Assembly: GCA_965278965.1 (NCBI GenBank)
Contig: OZ257127.1
Location: forward strand, 372,001 to 436,000
Source of the DNA: UBA10649 sp965278965
Lineage (GTDB): Bacteria; Actinomycetota; Actinomycetes; S36-B12
Length of the DNA: 64,000 nucleotides
Direction: 5' to 3'
Positions 17,685 through 26,514 of the stretch are shown here, piece by piece (the stretch's first letter is position 1; every line of letters starts with the position of its first letter). Position numbers and translations under genes: made by a program. A model generated the notes under the pieces. That model was not told the DNA's origin. It ran no database searches and saw only the letters and a program-made list of their open reading frames with translations.

Positions 17685-18536
17685 CTAGAGGAGGACCGTC
17701 GCGAAGGAGCCCTGCTCGCGGAAGCCGACGGCGAGATAGGACTTGCGGGCCGCGGTGTTGAAGGAGTTCACGTACAGGGACACGGTCGGGGAGAACCGGC
17801 GCCGCGCGAGGTTGACGACGGCGGCCATCCCGGCCTCGGAGATCCGCCGGCCGCGATGGGCGGGATCGACCCACACGCCTTGGACCTGGCACGCCTGCGG
17901 CGTCGCCGCGCCGACCTCGGCCTTGAACACGACGACGTCGCCGTCGATCCGGACGAACGACCGGCCATCGCGCACGAGCTCGGCGACGCGGGCGCGGTAG
18001 GCGGCGCCCATGCCGCCGACGGTCGGCGAGACGCCGACCTCGGCAGTGAACATCGCGATGCACGCCGGGACGAGGACATCGAGGTCGGCGGCCGTCGCCC
18101 GTCGTACCTGAGGATCGGGAAGGACGGCCGGCTCGTGGTCGATGACCATGAGTGGCTGGTGCTCGCGGACCTCCCGGGCCGGACCCCACGACGGCTCGAG
18201 CAGCCGCCACAGGTCCAGGACCTCCTCGCCCGGGCCGACAAGCGACGAGCAGCGCCGGCCGGTCAGGCGCAGCCGGTCGACGAAGGCCGCCCGGCTCGCG
18301 GGCGTCGTCGCGATCGGCACGAGGTTCGCGCCGCAGTAGATGAGCGACCGGACGCGACCGCCGTCGTCGTAGCCCCACAGCTCACCGCCGAGACGCCACG
18401 GGTCGACCCCGCCGACCCGCACCCGCGACGACACGAAGCAGTGCGCGACGGGGTCGGTCGCGACGAGCTCCTCGATCGCCGGGATGTCGCGGCTGGTCAC
18501 CGGGCGCACGACGCCGAGCGTGGGGGCGATGCTCAT
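17685..18536 (-). CDS. GNAT acetyltransferase with DUF4081 N-terminal domain
   Basis: A 283-residue two-domain protein. The N-terminal part (about 1-130), with FVSSRVRVGGVDPWRLGGELWG, corresponds to DUF4081. The C-terminal GNAT domain holds the acetyl-CoA segment VWVDPAHRGRRISEAGMAAV and VSLYVNSFNTAARKSYLAVG. Such proteins are common next to ispG in actinobacteria, but the acetyl acceptor is not known to me. It follows ispG by 10 bases in the same direction. Confidence 0.9.
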   Translation of the reverse strand: MSIAPTLGVVRPVTSRDIPAIEELVATDPVAHCFVSSRVRVGGVDPWRLGGELWGYDDGGRVRSLIYCGANLVPIATTPASRAAFVDRLRLTGRRCSSLVGPGEEVLDLWRLLEPSWGPAREVREHQPLMVIDHEPAVLPDPQVRRATAADLDVLVPACIAMFTAEVGVSPTVGGMGAAYRARVAELVRDGRSFVRIDGDVVVFKAEVGAATPQACQVQGVWVDPAHRGRRISEAGMAAVVNLARRRFSPTVSLYVNSFNTAARKSYLAVGFREQGSFATVLL

Positions 18537-18546
18537 CGGCGGCCGA

Positions 18547-19704
18547 TCACGCGGTCGTGACGATCGGCGTGCCGGTCTGGTCGGACATCTCGTCCGCGAG
18601 CTTCAGTGCCTCCTCGATGAGGGTCTCCACGATCTGCGACTCCGGGACGGTCTTGATGACCTCACCGCGGACGAAGATCTGCCCCTTGCCGTTGCCAGAC
18701 GCGACGCCCAGGTCGGCCTCGCGCGCCTCACCCGGGCCGTTGACGACGCAACCCATGACCGCGACACGCAGCGGGACCTCGAGCCCCTCGAGCCCGGCGG
18801 TCACCTGCTCGGCGAGGGTGTAGACGTCGACCTGGGCCCGGCCGCACGAGGGGCACGAGACGATCTCCAGTCCGCGCTGGCGCAGGTTGAGCGACTCCAG
18901 GATGCCGATGCCGACCTTGACCTCCTCGACCGGCGGAGCCGACAAGGACACGCGGATCGTGTCACCGATGCCGCGGCTGAGAAGTCCGCCGAACGCGACC
19001 GCCGACTTGATGGTCCCCTGGAAGGTCGGCCCGGCCTCCGTGACGCCGAGGTGCAGCGGGTAGTCGCAGGCCTCGGCGAGCTGCATGTAGGCGAGCATCA
19101 TCACGACGGGGTCGTGGTGCTTGACCGAGATCTTGATGTCGCGGAAGCCGTGCTCCTCGAACAGGGAGGCCTCCCAGAGGGCGGACTCGACGAGGGCCTC
19201 CGGCGTCGCCTTGCCGTACTTGGCCATCAGCCGCTTGTCGAGGGATCCCGCGTTGACACCGATGCGGATGGGCGTGCCGGCGTCCGCCGCCGCGCGGGCG
19301 ATCTCGCCGACCTTGTCGTCGAACTCCTTGATGTTGCCCGGGTTCACGCGGACCCCGGCGCAGCCGGCGGCGATGGCGGCGAACACGTACTTCGGCTGGA
19401 AGTGGATGTCGGCGATGACCGGGATACCGCTCTTGCGGGCGATCTGCGGCAGCGCGTCTGCGTCGTCCTGGCTCGGGACGGCGACGCGGACCACCTGGCA
19501 GCCCGCGGCGGTGAGCTCCGCGATCTGCTGGAGCGTGGCGTTCACATCGGACGTGAGGGTGGTGCACATCGACTGGACGCTCACAGGGGCGTCGCCGCCG
19601 ACCGCGACCGGGTGGGTCGGGTGACGCAGCACGAGCTGGCGGGATGCCCGCCGTGCCGCGACGACGGGGGGCGGGGCCACGGGCAGGCCCAGGTCGATGC
19701 TCAC
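18547..19704 (-). CDS. ispG: (E)-4-hydroxy-3-methylbut-2-enyl-diphosphate synthase
   Basis: A 385-residue [4Fe-4S] enzyme of the MEP isoprenoid pathway that converts methylerythritol cyclodiphosphate to HMBPP. The N-terminal TIM barrel begins VAVGGDAPVSVQSMCTT. The cluster cysteines are in SCPSCGR and in MGCVVNGPGEA. I chose the GTG at 19704 because the conserved region starts soon after and GATAAT lies six bases upstream, fitting a leaderless message. It shares the neighbourhood with dxr, an earlier step of the same pathway. Confidence 0.97.
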   Translation of the reverse strand: MSIDLGLPVAPPPVVAARRASRQLVLRHPTHPVAVGGDAPVSVQSMCTTLTSDVNATLQQIAELTAAGCQVVRVAVPSQDDADALPQIARKSGIPVIADIHFQPKYVFAAIAAGCAGVRVNPGNIKEFDDKVGEIARAAADAGTPIRIGVNAGSLDKRLMAKYGKATPEALVESALWEASLFEEHGFRDIKISVKHHDPVVMMLAYMQLAEACDYPLHLGVTEAGPTFQGTIKSAVAFGGLLSRGIGDTIRVSLSAPPVEEVKVGIGILESLNLRQRGLEIVSCPSCGRAQVDVYTLAEQVTAGLEGLEVPLRVAVMGCVVNGPGEAREADLGVASGNGKGQIFVRGEVIKTVPESQIVETLIEEALKLADEMSDQTGTPIVTTA

Positions 19705-19710
19705 CGGGCC

Positions 19711-19716
19711 ATTATC
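19711..19716 (-). promoter_or_regulatory. -10 box for a leaderless ispG transcript
   Basis: Leftward GATAAT, one base off the TATAAT consensus, followed by six bases and the GTG start. It lies in the 7-base gap before ispG and at the end of the upstream GNAT gene, so ispG can be transcribed apart from dxr and rip1. Confidence 0.45.
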
Positions 19717-20275
19717 GCCCCGCGGGGGCCTGCGCGCGGTAGAGCACGTGCCGACGCAGCCGATCACCGGGCGGCAGGGCCGGGTGGTCGAAGTCTCCGG
19801 CGGGGTCACGGGTCATGCCGATCCGCTCCATCACGGCGCGCGAACGGGCGTTCTCCGTGACCGTGAACGAGACGACCTCGGGCAGGTCGAGGTCGTCGAA
19901 CGCGTGGTCGAGGCAGGCGCGGGCCGCCTCGCTGGCGTAGCCGTGACCCCACGCAGCCCGGGCCAGCCGCCACCCGATCTCGACGCAGGGGTCGGCTGCA
20001 TGGGCGAACGGCGGGTCGAACCGCGGCACGACCAGGCCGACGTAGCCCAGGAACGTCCCGCTCGCGGCCTCCTCGACCGCCCAGCCGGTGTACCCGTGCG
20101 CCTCCTCGTGGGCGACGAGGCGGTCCACCATCGCATCGCTCGCGGCACGGTCGAGCGGTCCCGGCAGGAACTCCCCCACGACGGGGTCGGCGTTGAGTGC
20201 CGCGAACGGATCCCGGTCCGCATCGCGCCACGAGCGCAGCAGCAGCCGGTCGGTCCGCAGCGGTGCGGCGCTCAT
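19712..20275 (-). CDS. GNAT family N-acetyltransferase (RimJ/RimL-like)
   Basis: A 187-residue single-domain acetyltransferase of the Acetyltransf_3 type. It opens LRTDRLLLRSWRDADRDPFAALNADP. The acetyl-CoA loop is in EIGWRLARAAWGHGYASEAARACLDHAF, with VTENARSRAVMERIGM near the end. Relatives acetylate protein N-termini or small amines, and the substrate here is unknown. The ATG at 20275 overlaps the rip1 stop by 4 bases, placing an unrelated enzyme inside the dxr-rip1-ispG string. Confidence 0.9.
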   Translation of the reverse strand: MSAAPLRTDRLLLRSWRDADRDPFAALNADPVVGEFLPGPLDRAASDAMVDRLVAHEEAHGYTGWAVEEAASGTFLGYVGLVVPRFDPPFAHAADPCVEIGWRLARAAWGHGYASEAARACLDHAFDDLDLPEVVSFTVTENARSRAVMERIGMTRDPAGDFDHPALPPGDRLRRHVLYRAQAPAGR

Positions 20276-21585
20276 TGCAGCGCGAGCGGCTTGACCAGGT
20301 CGGCCCAGATGACGATGACGCCCATGAGCAGCAGCGCGCCGGAGGCGACGTAGGCGACCGGCATGAGTCGGGCGATGTCGACTGGTCCCGGGTCCGGGCG
20401 TCCGCGCCACCGGGCAACCCGTCGCCGGGCGGCTTCGTACAGCGCCCCGGCCACGTGGCCCCCGTCCAGCGGGAGGATCGGGATGAGGTTGAACAAGAAC
20501 AAGAACAGGTTCAGCGACGCGATGAGGCCCAGGAAGGTCGCCGCCTTGGCCCGCATCGGTTCGTCCATCGCGGCGATGTCACCGCCGAGCCGGCTGGCGC
20601 CGACCACGCTGACGGGGCTGTCGACCGACCGCTCCTGGCCGCCGATGAGCGTGTCGGACACGAGCTCGTACAGGCGCACCGGCAGGCTCACGAGCGCGAC
20701 GACCGACTTCGAAGTGAGGTCCCACATGTAGGCCGGCACCGACGTCACCGGCTGCGGCTCCCACGCGAACTCCGGCCCCACGCCGAGGAACCCGGCGGTG
20801 ACGACGTCCTCGGTCGCGTTGCCGTCGGCGTCCAGGACCGGGCGCTGCGCCGTCGCGATGGTGGCCGGCAGGACGATCGTCTGCCCCGCGCGCTCGACCG
20901 TGACGCCAACGCTCGCGCCGGGGTTCGCCCGGATCCACGTCGTCGCCTCGTCCCAGGTCGTCATGGCCACGCCGTCGATCGCCACGATCGTGTCGCCGGG
21001 CTGGAGACCCGCCGCAGCCGCAGGCGAGGCCGAGGAGCCCTCTGGGCACGCGCCGGACGGCAGCGGGTTCGGGACGGGCTGGCTCTGCGTGGGCGTGCAC
21101 GCCGTGACTGATGAGACCTGGAGGGTCGGCTTCGGCAGGCCGATGCCCACGAGAACGATGGCGAACAGCACGAAAGCGAGGATGAGGTTCATCGTCGGCC
21201 CGCCGAGCATGACGACGACGCGCTTGCGCACCGGCAGCCGGTAGAACGCGCGCGCCTCGTCGCCGGGCTCGATCTCGGCGGCTGACTGCCGCCTGGCGTC
21301 GTCGACCATCTGAGAGAACCGGCCGGTCGACGTGGCGCGGACGACGCCGTCCGGTCCGGGCGGGAGCATGCCGATCATGCGGATGTAGCCGCCGACGGGC
21401 ACGGCCTTGAGGCCGTAGCGGGTCTCGCCCTTCTGCCGTGAGAACAGCGACGGCCCGAAGCCGATCATGTACTCGGTGACCTTGACGCCGAACGCCTTCG
21501 CCGGGATCAGGTGTCCGAACTCGTGGAACGCGATGGACAGCCCGATGAGCAGGGCGAAGACGACGATGCCGACGATCTCAACCAC
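20272..21585 (-). CDS. Site-2 intramembrane metalloprotease, RseP/Rip1 family
   Basis: A 437-residue membrane zinc protease that cleaves membrane-bound anti-sigma factors or other transmembrane substrates. The zinc motif HEFGH is at residues 20-24 in the first helix, and the second ligand motif LPLDGGH lies in a late helix. A PDZ domain (AAAAGLQPGDTIVAIDGVA) sits between them on the outer face. The start is the GTG at 21585, overlapping the dxr stop by 8 bases. The position between dxr and ispG is typical of actinobacteria, where the Mycobacterium member is Rip1. Confidence 0.95.
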   Translation of the reverse strand: MVEIVGIVVFALLIGLSIAFHEFGHLIPAKAFGVKVTEYMIGFGPSLFSRQKGETRYGLKAVPVGGYIRMIGMLPPGPDGVVRATSTGRFSQMVDDARRQSAAEIEPGDEARAFYRLPVRKRVVVMLGGPTMNLILAFVLFAIVLVGIGLPKPTLQVSSVTACTPTQSQPVPNPLPSGACPEGSSASPAAAAGLQPGDTIVAIDGVAMTTWDEATTWIRANPGASVGVTVERAGQTIVLPATIATAQRPVLDADGNATEDVVTAGFLGVGPEFAWEPQPVTSVPAYMWDLTSKSVVALVSLPVRLYELVSDTLIGGQERSVDSPVSVVGASRLGGDIAAMDEPMRAKAATFLGLIASLNLFLFLFNLIPILPLDGGHVAGALYEAARRRVARWRGRPDPGPVDIARLMPVAYVASGALLLMGVIVIWADLVKPLALQ

Positions 21586-22843
21586 GGGCAGCCTCCCGGT
21601 CCGTGGACGCCGTGACGAGGTCGACCGCTCGACCGCGTGCCCAGGCATCCGCAGAGAGGACGTCCGCCAGCGTCGCCGCGTTCCCCGCGACCCACGCGGC
21701 CCCGTCCGCGTTCGCGTCGTCCGCCGTGGTCGCGAGGTGCTCGTCGAGGACGGCGGCGACCGTCGGGACGATGCGGTCGAAGGGCAGCCGGCCATCCAGG
21801 AACGCGGCCACCGCGGCTTCGTCCGCAGCGTTCATCACGGCCGTCGCCGTGCCGCCGACCGTCCCGGCGCGACGCGCCAAGCCGACCGCGGGGAACGCGG
21901 CGTCGTCCAGCGGGTAGAAGTCCCAGCTCGTGGCCTTCGACCAGTCGCAGCCCGGGGCGGCGCCGTCGACGCGATCGGGCCAGGCCAGGCCGAGCGCGAT
22001 CGGCAGCCGCATGTCGGGCGGGCTCGCCTGGGCGAGCGTCGATCCATCGACGAACTCGACCATCGAGTGCACGACCGACTGCGGGTGCACGACGACGTCG
22101 ATGCGATCGAAGGGCAGGTCGAACAACAGGTGCGCCTCGATGACCTCGAGGCCCTTGTTCATGAGCGTCGCCGAGTTGACGGTGACGAGCGGACCCATCG
22201 ACCAGGTCGGGTGGGCGAGTGCCTGCGGGACCGTGACGTCGGCAAGCTGCTCCGCCGTCCACCCGCGGAACGGGCCGCCGCTTGCGGTCACGACGAGTCG
22301 ACGCACCTCGTCGGGCGCTCCCCCGCGCAGCGCCTGGGCGAGTGCGCTGTGCTCGGAGTCGACGGGGACGATCTGGCCGGGAGCAGCGGCGGCCTTCACG
22401 AGCGGACCGCCGACGATGAGCGACTCCTTGTTCGCCAGGGCGAGGACCGATCCGGCGGCGAGGGCCGCGAGCGTCGCCCGTAGCCCCGCTGCCCCGGCGA
22501 TCCCGTTGAGCACGACCTCGCACGGCAGGGCGGCGAGCTCGGCGCTCGCCTCGGGGCCAGCAAGCACGCGGACAGCTGCGGCCGCAGTCCCCCGCCGACC
22601 GCGCTCCGCCTCGATCGCCGCCACGAGGTCGCGGGCCGCGGACTCGTCGGCGACGGCAACTGTCGGCACCTCGAAGGCGACGACCTGCTCGGCGAGCTGG
22701 TTGATGCTCGACCCGCCGGCGGCCAGCCCGACGACGACGAACCGGTCGCGGTTGCGGCCGATGACGTCAAGCGCCTGTACGCCGATGGAGCCCGTGCTTC
22801 CCAGCAGCACGACCCGTCGGGCGACGGGCACGGCGGAGGTCAT
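21578..22843 (-). CDS. dxr: 1-deoxy-D-xylulose-5-phosphate reductoisomerase
   Basis: The second, committed step of the MEP isoprenoid pathway: NADPH-dependent rearrangement and reduction of DXP to MEP. It has 421 residues. The nucleotide motif is VVLLGSTGSIGVQAL. ALANKESLIVGG and the metal-binding VPVDSEHSAL and MNKGLEVIEAH segments are intact, as is HPQSVVHSMVEF. The ATG at 22843 is preceded at six bases by GACAAT, so the message may be leaderless. The pucR hairpin lies just upstream, separating the two transcripts. Confidence 0.97.
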   Translation of the reverse strand: MTSAVPVARRVVLLGSTGSIGVQALDVIGRNRDRFVVVGLAAGGSSINQLAEQVVAFEVPTVAVADESAARDLVAAIEAERGRRGTAAAAVRVLAGPEASAELAALPCEVVLNGIAGAAGLRATLAALAAGSVLALANKESLIVGGPLVKAAAAPGQIVPVDSEHSALAQALRGGAPDEVRRLVVTASGGPFRGWTAEQLADVTVPQALAHPTWSMGPLVTVNSATLMNKGLEVIEAHLLFDLPFDRIDVVVHPQSVVHSMVEFVDGSTLAQASPPDMRLPIALGLAWPDRVDGAAPGCDWSKATSWDFYPLDDAAFPAVGLARRAGTVGGTATAVMNAADEAAVAAFLDGRLPFDRIVPTVAAVLDEHLATTADDANADGAAWVAGNAATLADVLSADAWARGRAVDLVTASTDREAARG

Positions 22844-22849
22844 GAGCCC

Positions 22850-22855
22850 ATTGTC
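22850..22855 (-). promoter_or_regulatory. -10 box for a leaderless dxr transcript
   Basis: Leftward GACAAT followed by GGGCTC and the ATG. It keeps the A at position 2 and T at position 6 of the -10 element. The spacing equals that at proS, ispG and glgP. A weaker match than those. Confidence 0.4.
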
Positions 22856-22900
22856 ACCGGTGAGGCGCCCGACTCAGAACGGCGGAGGCGGTCATACACC

Positions 22901-22960
22901 GCGATTCCATATGCCAGCGTCATTCCGGGCCGGCCTTGTGACGCTGGCGTATGGAATCGC
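22901..22960 (-). terminator. 22-bp inverted repeat after pucR
   Basis: Arms 22901-22922 and 22939-22960 pair over 22 bases with a single T/G position that forms a wobble pair in RNA. The loop has 16 bases. It begins three bases past the pucR stop and separates it from dxr. No T-tract is present. Its loop starts TTCCGGGCCGG, resembling the loop of the 463-519 hairpin. Confidence 0.65.
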
Positions 22961-22962
22961 CG

Positions 22963-24471
22963 CTACCCGCCGTGTCGACGCAGCGTCAGCAGCGCGAACC
23001 ACAGGTCGGCTCGTACCTGGGGGTCGTCCAGCGGGCGGTCGAGCACCGTCTCCGCCCGGCGCAGGCGGTGCCGCACGGTGTGCCGGTGGATCCCGAGGTG
23101 CTGTGCCGCGGCGTCGACCTGGCCGTGCTGCTCCAGCCAGGCGTGCACCGTGTCCATCAGGTCGACGCCCTCGTCGCTGTCGATCAGCGCCCCGAGATAC
23201 GCCCGTGCCCACTGCGTCGCGGACGCCGCGTCGAGCAGGTCGAGCAGGCCGGTCGAGGATCCAGGCGCGTTGCGCCGCAGCCCCCGTGCCTGGGCCGCCC
23301 GACCGGCCTGGTCGAGGGCCTGGATGACATTCGCCGGCTCCCGAAGGTCCAGCGGCGCCGACACCCCAACCGACCGCACGCCGGGAAGCGCCGCGAGCTG
23401 GTCGAGCACGGCCGGCAGGCCCCCCTCGGAGTCCACGGAGGCGAAGCCCTCCCAACGACCCGGACCGGTCAGTGCGACGACGACCTCGGCGCGCCCCGCG
23501 TCGAGCTGCTCACGCACGGCGGCATCCACCGAGTCCGCCCGTATGACGACACCGACGGCTCGCGCCGCGGTGAGCCGGTCAAGGCCGATCGATGGCAGGG
23601 CATCGGCCGGAATGCCTGCGACGCTGGCATGTCTCACGAGCACGGCGCGCCAGGCGTCCTCCCGTCCCGGCGTCACCGCCGGCCGGGCAAGCAGGGAGAC
23701 CGCGAGGGTCAGGACGCCCTGGTCGGCGGGCCGAAGCACCCTCGGAGAACCGACGACGAGGAACGCGTCCGCGGCGCCGTGCAGGCCAACCGGCAGGAGG
23801 CTGACGTGCTCGTCGGCGGTCGCCAGGGACGACGAGCCGCGCATCCCCCGGGGGCGCAGTCGATCGACCTCAGCCGCGAACTCGGGGGCCCGACGCGCCG
23901 CGGCCTCGGGCCAGGCGCCGCGCACAGCGCCGTCCGCGGACAGCAGGAGTGCGAAGCCGCCGACGTGGCGCGCGACCACCCGCAGGATGGCGTCGTCGGC
24001 CGCGTCGCCCCGAGCATCGTCGAGAACGGTGCGCAGCAGCCGCCGCTGGCTGTCGAAGGCGGCCGTCGCCTCGGCGTACTCCTGCGCGGCCAGCAGTCGC
24101 GACACCGCCTTGCTGATGGCGACGAACGGGACGGGCTCCGGCACCTCGAACAGAGGCAGGCCGGCTCCGGCGGCAGCCGCGACGAGGGTCTCGGGGACCG
24201 TCTCATGGCTCAGGCCCACCCCGGTACCCAGCCCCAGCCCCGCCACCCCGACGCCTGCCAGCCGATCGACGTACGCCTTCGCACCCGATGGGCTGACGTC
24301 CAACGTGAGCCCGGTCGTCAGGAGCAGGTCGCCCTCGGCGATCCACGGTCGCGGGTCGGCGTGCTCGGAGACCGCGACCCAGCGGACCTCGCGGTCCAGC
24401 GCGATCCCGTCGGTGCGCACCCCCAGGTCGAGCTCGGGCAGGGCGACCAGTTGCGCGACCGTCAACGGCAC
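22963..24471 (-). CDS. PucR family transcriptional regulator, divergent from gabT
   Basis: A 502-residue regulator. The N-terminal PucR domain (LTVAQLVALPELDLGVRTDG, then EGDLLLTTGLTL) senses a ligand. A GGDEF-like middle region follows. The C-terminal helix-turn-helix is AWLEQHGQVDAAAQHLGIHRHTVRHRLRR. Members activate genes for purine, proline or GABA use when inducer is present. Translation starts at GTG 24471 with GGAGG eight bases upstream. A perfect 12-bp inverted repeat lies between this gene and gabT, so control of gabT and autoregulation are likely. Confidence 0.93.
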   Translation of the reverse strand: MPLTVAQLVALPELDLGVRTDGIALDREVRWVAVSEHADPRPWIAEGDLLLTTGLTLDVSPSGAKAYVDRLAGVGVAGLGLGTGVGLSHETVPETLVAAAAGAGLPLFEVPEPVPFVAISKAVSRLLAAQEYAEATAAFDSQRRLLRTVLDDARGDAADDAILRVVARHVGGFALLLSADGAVRGAWPEAAARRAPEFAAEVDRLRPRGMRGSSSLATADEHVSLLPVGLHGAADAFLVVGSPRVLRPADQGVLTLAVSLLARPAVTPGREDAWRAVLVRHASVAGIPADALPSIGLDRLTAARAVGVVIRADSVDAAVREQLDAGRAEVVVALTGPGRWEGFASVDSEGGLPAVLDQLAALPGVRSVGVSAPLDLREPANVIQALDQAGRAAQARGLRRNAPGSSTGLLDLLDAASATQWARAYLGALIDSDEGVDLMDTVHAWLEQHGQVDAAAQHLGIHRHTVRHRLRRAETVLDRPLDDPQVRADLWFALLTLRRHGG

Positions 24472-24502
24472 GAGCGGACCTCCAGCCTCACGCGACCTCC
24501 AA

Positions 24503-24541
24503 CAACTCGGACAAGCCTAGGGGTCTGCATTGTCCGAGTTG
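24503..24541. promoter_or_regulatory. Inverted-repeat operator between pucR and gabT
   Basis: CAACTCGGACAA at 24503-24514 and its exact complement TTGTCCGAGTTG at 24530-24541 are separated by 15 bases. The arms extend further outward if one AAC triplet is skipped. The site lies upstream of a TACGCT -10 candidate for gabT (24578-24583) and overlaps the pucR promoter region, as expected for a PucR binding site. Confidence 0.6.
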
Positions 24542-24608
24542 GAGCGGTAGTCAGGGCGCGACGGCCCCGTCCGGCCCTACGCTTTCGCCACCGAGCCGGG
24601 GAGGACCC

Positions 24609-25961
24609 ATGACCGCTGTCGTCGACGTCACCACCAACGGACTGCCGCAGGAACGGCGCCTGGTCACCGAGATCCCCGGCCCGCGGTCTGTCGAGCTCCA
24701 GGCACGCAAGACCGCGGCCGTCTCCGCCGGGGTTGGCGTCACGTTGCCGATCTACGTGGAGCGCGCCGGCGGCGGCATCCTGCGCGACGTCGACGGCAAC
24801 CAGCTCATCGACCTCGGGTCCGGCATCGCCGTCACGACGGTCGGCAACGCCAACCCCGCGGTCGTCGCCGCGGTGCAGGAGCAGGTGGCGGCCTTCACCC
24901 ACACGTGCTTCATGGTCACTCCCTACGCCGGCTACGTCGAGGTGTGCGAGGCGCTGAACCGGCTGACCCCCGGCGACCACGAGAAGCGCTCGGCCCTGTT
25001 CAACTCCGGCGCCGAGGCGGTCGAGAACGCCGTCAAGATCGCTCGCGCGTACACGCGTCGTCCGGCCATCGTGGTCTTCGAGCACGGCTACCACGGGCGT
25101 ACGAACCTGACGATGGCCCTGACGGCGAAGTCGATGCCCTACAAGCACTCCTTCGGGCCGTTCGCGCCCGAGGTGTACCGCGTGCCGACGTCGTACCCGT
25201 ACCGCGACCGCGGCCTGAAGGGTCCGGAGATGGCCCAAGCGGCGATCACCCGCATCGAGCGCGAGATCGGTGCGGAGAACGTGGCCGCGATCATCATCGA
25301 GCCGATCCAGGGCGAGGGCGGCTTCATCGTCCCCGGCGACGGCTTCCTGCCCGCGCTGGTCGACTTCGCCCGCGCGTCCGGCATCGTCTTCGTGGCGGAC
25401 GAGATCCAGTCCGGCTTCTGTCGCACGGGTGACTGGTTCGCTTCCGAGTACGAGGGGATCGTCCCGGACCTCATCACCACGGCGAAGGGCATCGCCGACG
25501 GCCTGCCCCTGGCCGGCGTCACGGGCCGCGCCGAGATGATGGATGCGGTCCACGCCGGCGGTCTCGGCGGCACGTACGGCGGCAACCCGGTGGCCTGCGC
25601 CGCGGCGCTCGCCGCGATCGGGTGGATGGAGACCACGGACGCGAATGCGCTCGCCCGCGACATCGAGGCGCTGATGCGGCCGCGGCTCACCGCGCTCGCC
25701 GAGCGGTTCGACGTCGTCGGCGACGTCCGCGGCCGCGGGGCGATGCTCGCGATCGAGCTCGTGCTCCCAGGCACCATCGACCCGAACCCCGACCTCGCCG
25801 GCGCGCTCAACCGGTTCTGCCACCGCAACGGCGTCGTCACGCTCACCACCGGCACGCACGGCAACGTCTTCCGCTTCCTGCCGCCGCTGACGATCCCCCT
25901 CCCGCTCCTCGCGGAGGCTCTCGACGTGCTCGAGGAGGGCTTCGCCGAGCTCGCCGGCTGA
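24609..25961 (+). CDS. gabT: 4-aminobutyrate aminotransferase
   Basis: A PLP enzyme that transfers the GABA amino group to 2-oxoglutarate, giving succinate semialdehyde. It has 450 residues. Class III aminotransferase features are present: NSGAEAVENAVKIAR, FEHGYHGRTN, IIEPIQGEGGF, the DEIQSGF aspartate that binds the PLP nitrogen, and the Schiff-base lysine in TTAKGIADGLPLAG (about residue 293). The ATG has GGGGAGGA upstream. It would drain GABA made by the putrescine genes at 39-40 kb and 56-62 kb. No succinate semialdehyde dehydrogenase of the gabD type lies beside it. Confidence 0.94.
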   Translation: MTAVVDVTTNGLPQERRLVTEIPGPRSVELQARKTAAVSAGVGVTLPIYVERAGGGILRDVDGNQLIDLGSGIAVTTVGNANPAVVAAVQEQVAAFTHTCFMVTPYAGYVEVCEALNRLTPGDHEKRSALFNSGAEAVENAVKIARAYTRRPAIVVFEHGYHGRTNLTMALTAKSMPYKHSFGPFAPEVYRVPTSYPYRDRGLKGPEMAQAAITRIEREIGAENVAAIIIEPIQGEGGFIVPGDGFLPALVDFARASGIVFVADEIQSGFCRTGDWFASEYEGIVPDLITTAKGIADGLPLAGVTGRAEMMDAVHAGGLGGTYGGNPVACAAALAAIGWMETTDANALARDIEALMRPRLTALAERFDVVGDVRGRGAMLAIELVLPGTIDPNPDLAGALNRFCHRNGVVTLTTGTHGNVFRFLPPLTIPLPLLAEALDVLEEGFAELAG

Positions 25962-26053
25962 TCGCTACGTACGTCCGCGGCCTGTGGACGACGCGGTCCC
26001 CTGATCGCCTGCGCTGCTTACCCTTCCCGGGACGATCGGACCGGGGGTGGCGT

Positions 26054-26488
26054 ATGGGGGCGTGGCGCACACGCACGACGGTGGTGCTCGTGCTGGCGGC
26101 AACGATGGTCGCGACGGGGACGAGCACCACTCCGTCCGCGGCCGCGGCCGCCGACGCAGCGACGGGCCAGTCCTACTACTGGCGCTGGAGCGACGGCAGC
26201 GAGGCGCGCCACCGGACGTTCCGGCAGTCGCAGTACCGCGTACCGGAGCGACTCCCCCGCCTCATCGTGTCCGCCTACCCGAGCGGGCCAAGCAGCCAGG
26301 TCACCCTGCAGTACCGCCGGGACGGCCGTTGGCGCACCGAGGACACCGGTCGCACGGACGGCGCCGGACAGGTGCGGCTGGCGCTCAACCCGTACTGCCC
26401 GGACGGGCAATGGTGTGAGGCGACATTCGACTACCGCGCGCTCGCCGGCGGGCACACCGCATCGCTGCGCGTGACCTATGCCCCCTGA
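26054..26488 (+). CDS. Small secreted protein, unknown function
   Basis: A 144-residue protein with a signal peptide (RTRTTVVLVLAATMVATG, then Ala-rich SAAAAADAA as likely cleavage region). The mature part is strand-rich with many aromatic, Arg and Gln residues (SYYWRWSDGSEARHRTFRQSQ) and one cysteine pair (NPYCPDGQWCEATF) likely to form a disulfide. The overall look is a small immunoglobulin-like or beta-sandwich domain. I do not recognise a family. The stop is only 26 bases from the opposing glgP stop, with a 14-base palindrome between. Confidence 0.75.
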   Translation: MGAWRTRTTVVLVLAATMVATGTSTTPSAAAAADAATGQSYYWRWSDGSEARHRTFRQSQYRVPERLPRLIVSAYPSGPSSQVTLQYRRDGRWRTEDTGRTDGAGQVRLALNPYCPDGQWCEATFDYRALAGGHTASLRVTYAP

Positions 26489-26514
26489 CCGGTCGCGCGA
26501 CCGCGACGATCAGC

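Noticed and set aside
26490..26503. 14-base palindrome between the secreted protein gene and glgP
   Set aside because: With no loop it cannot form a normal hairpin terminator and is short enough to arise by chance in GC-rich DNA; kept only as a note.
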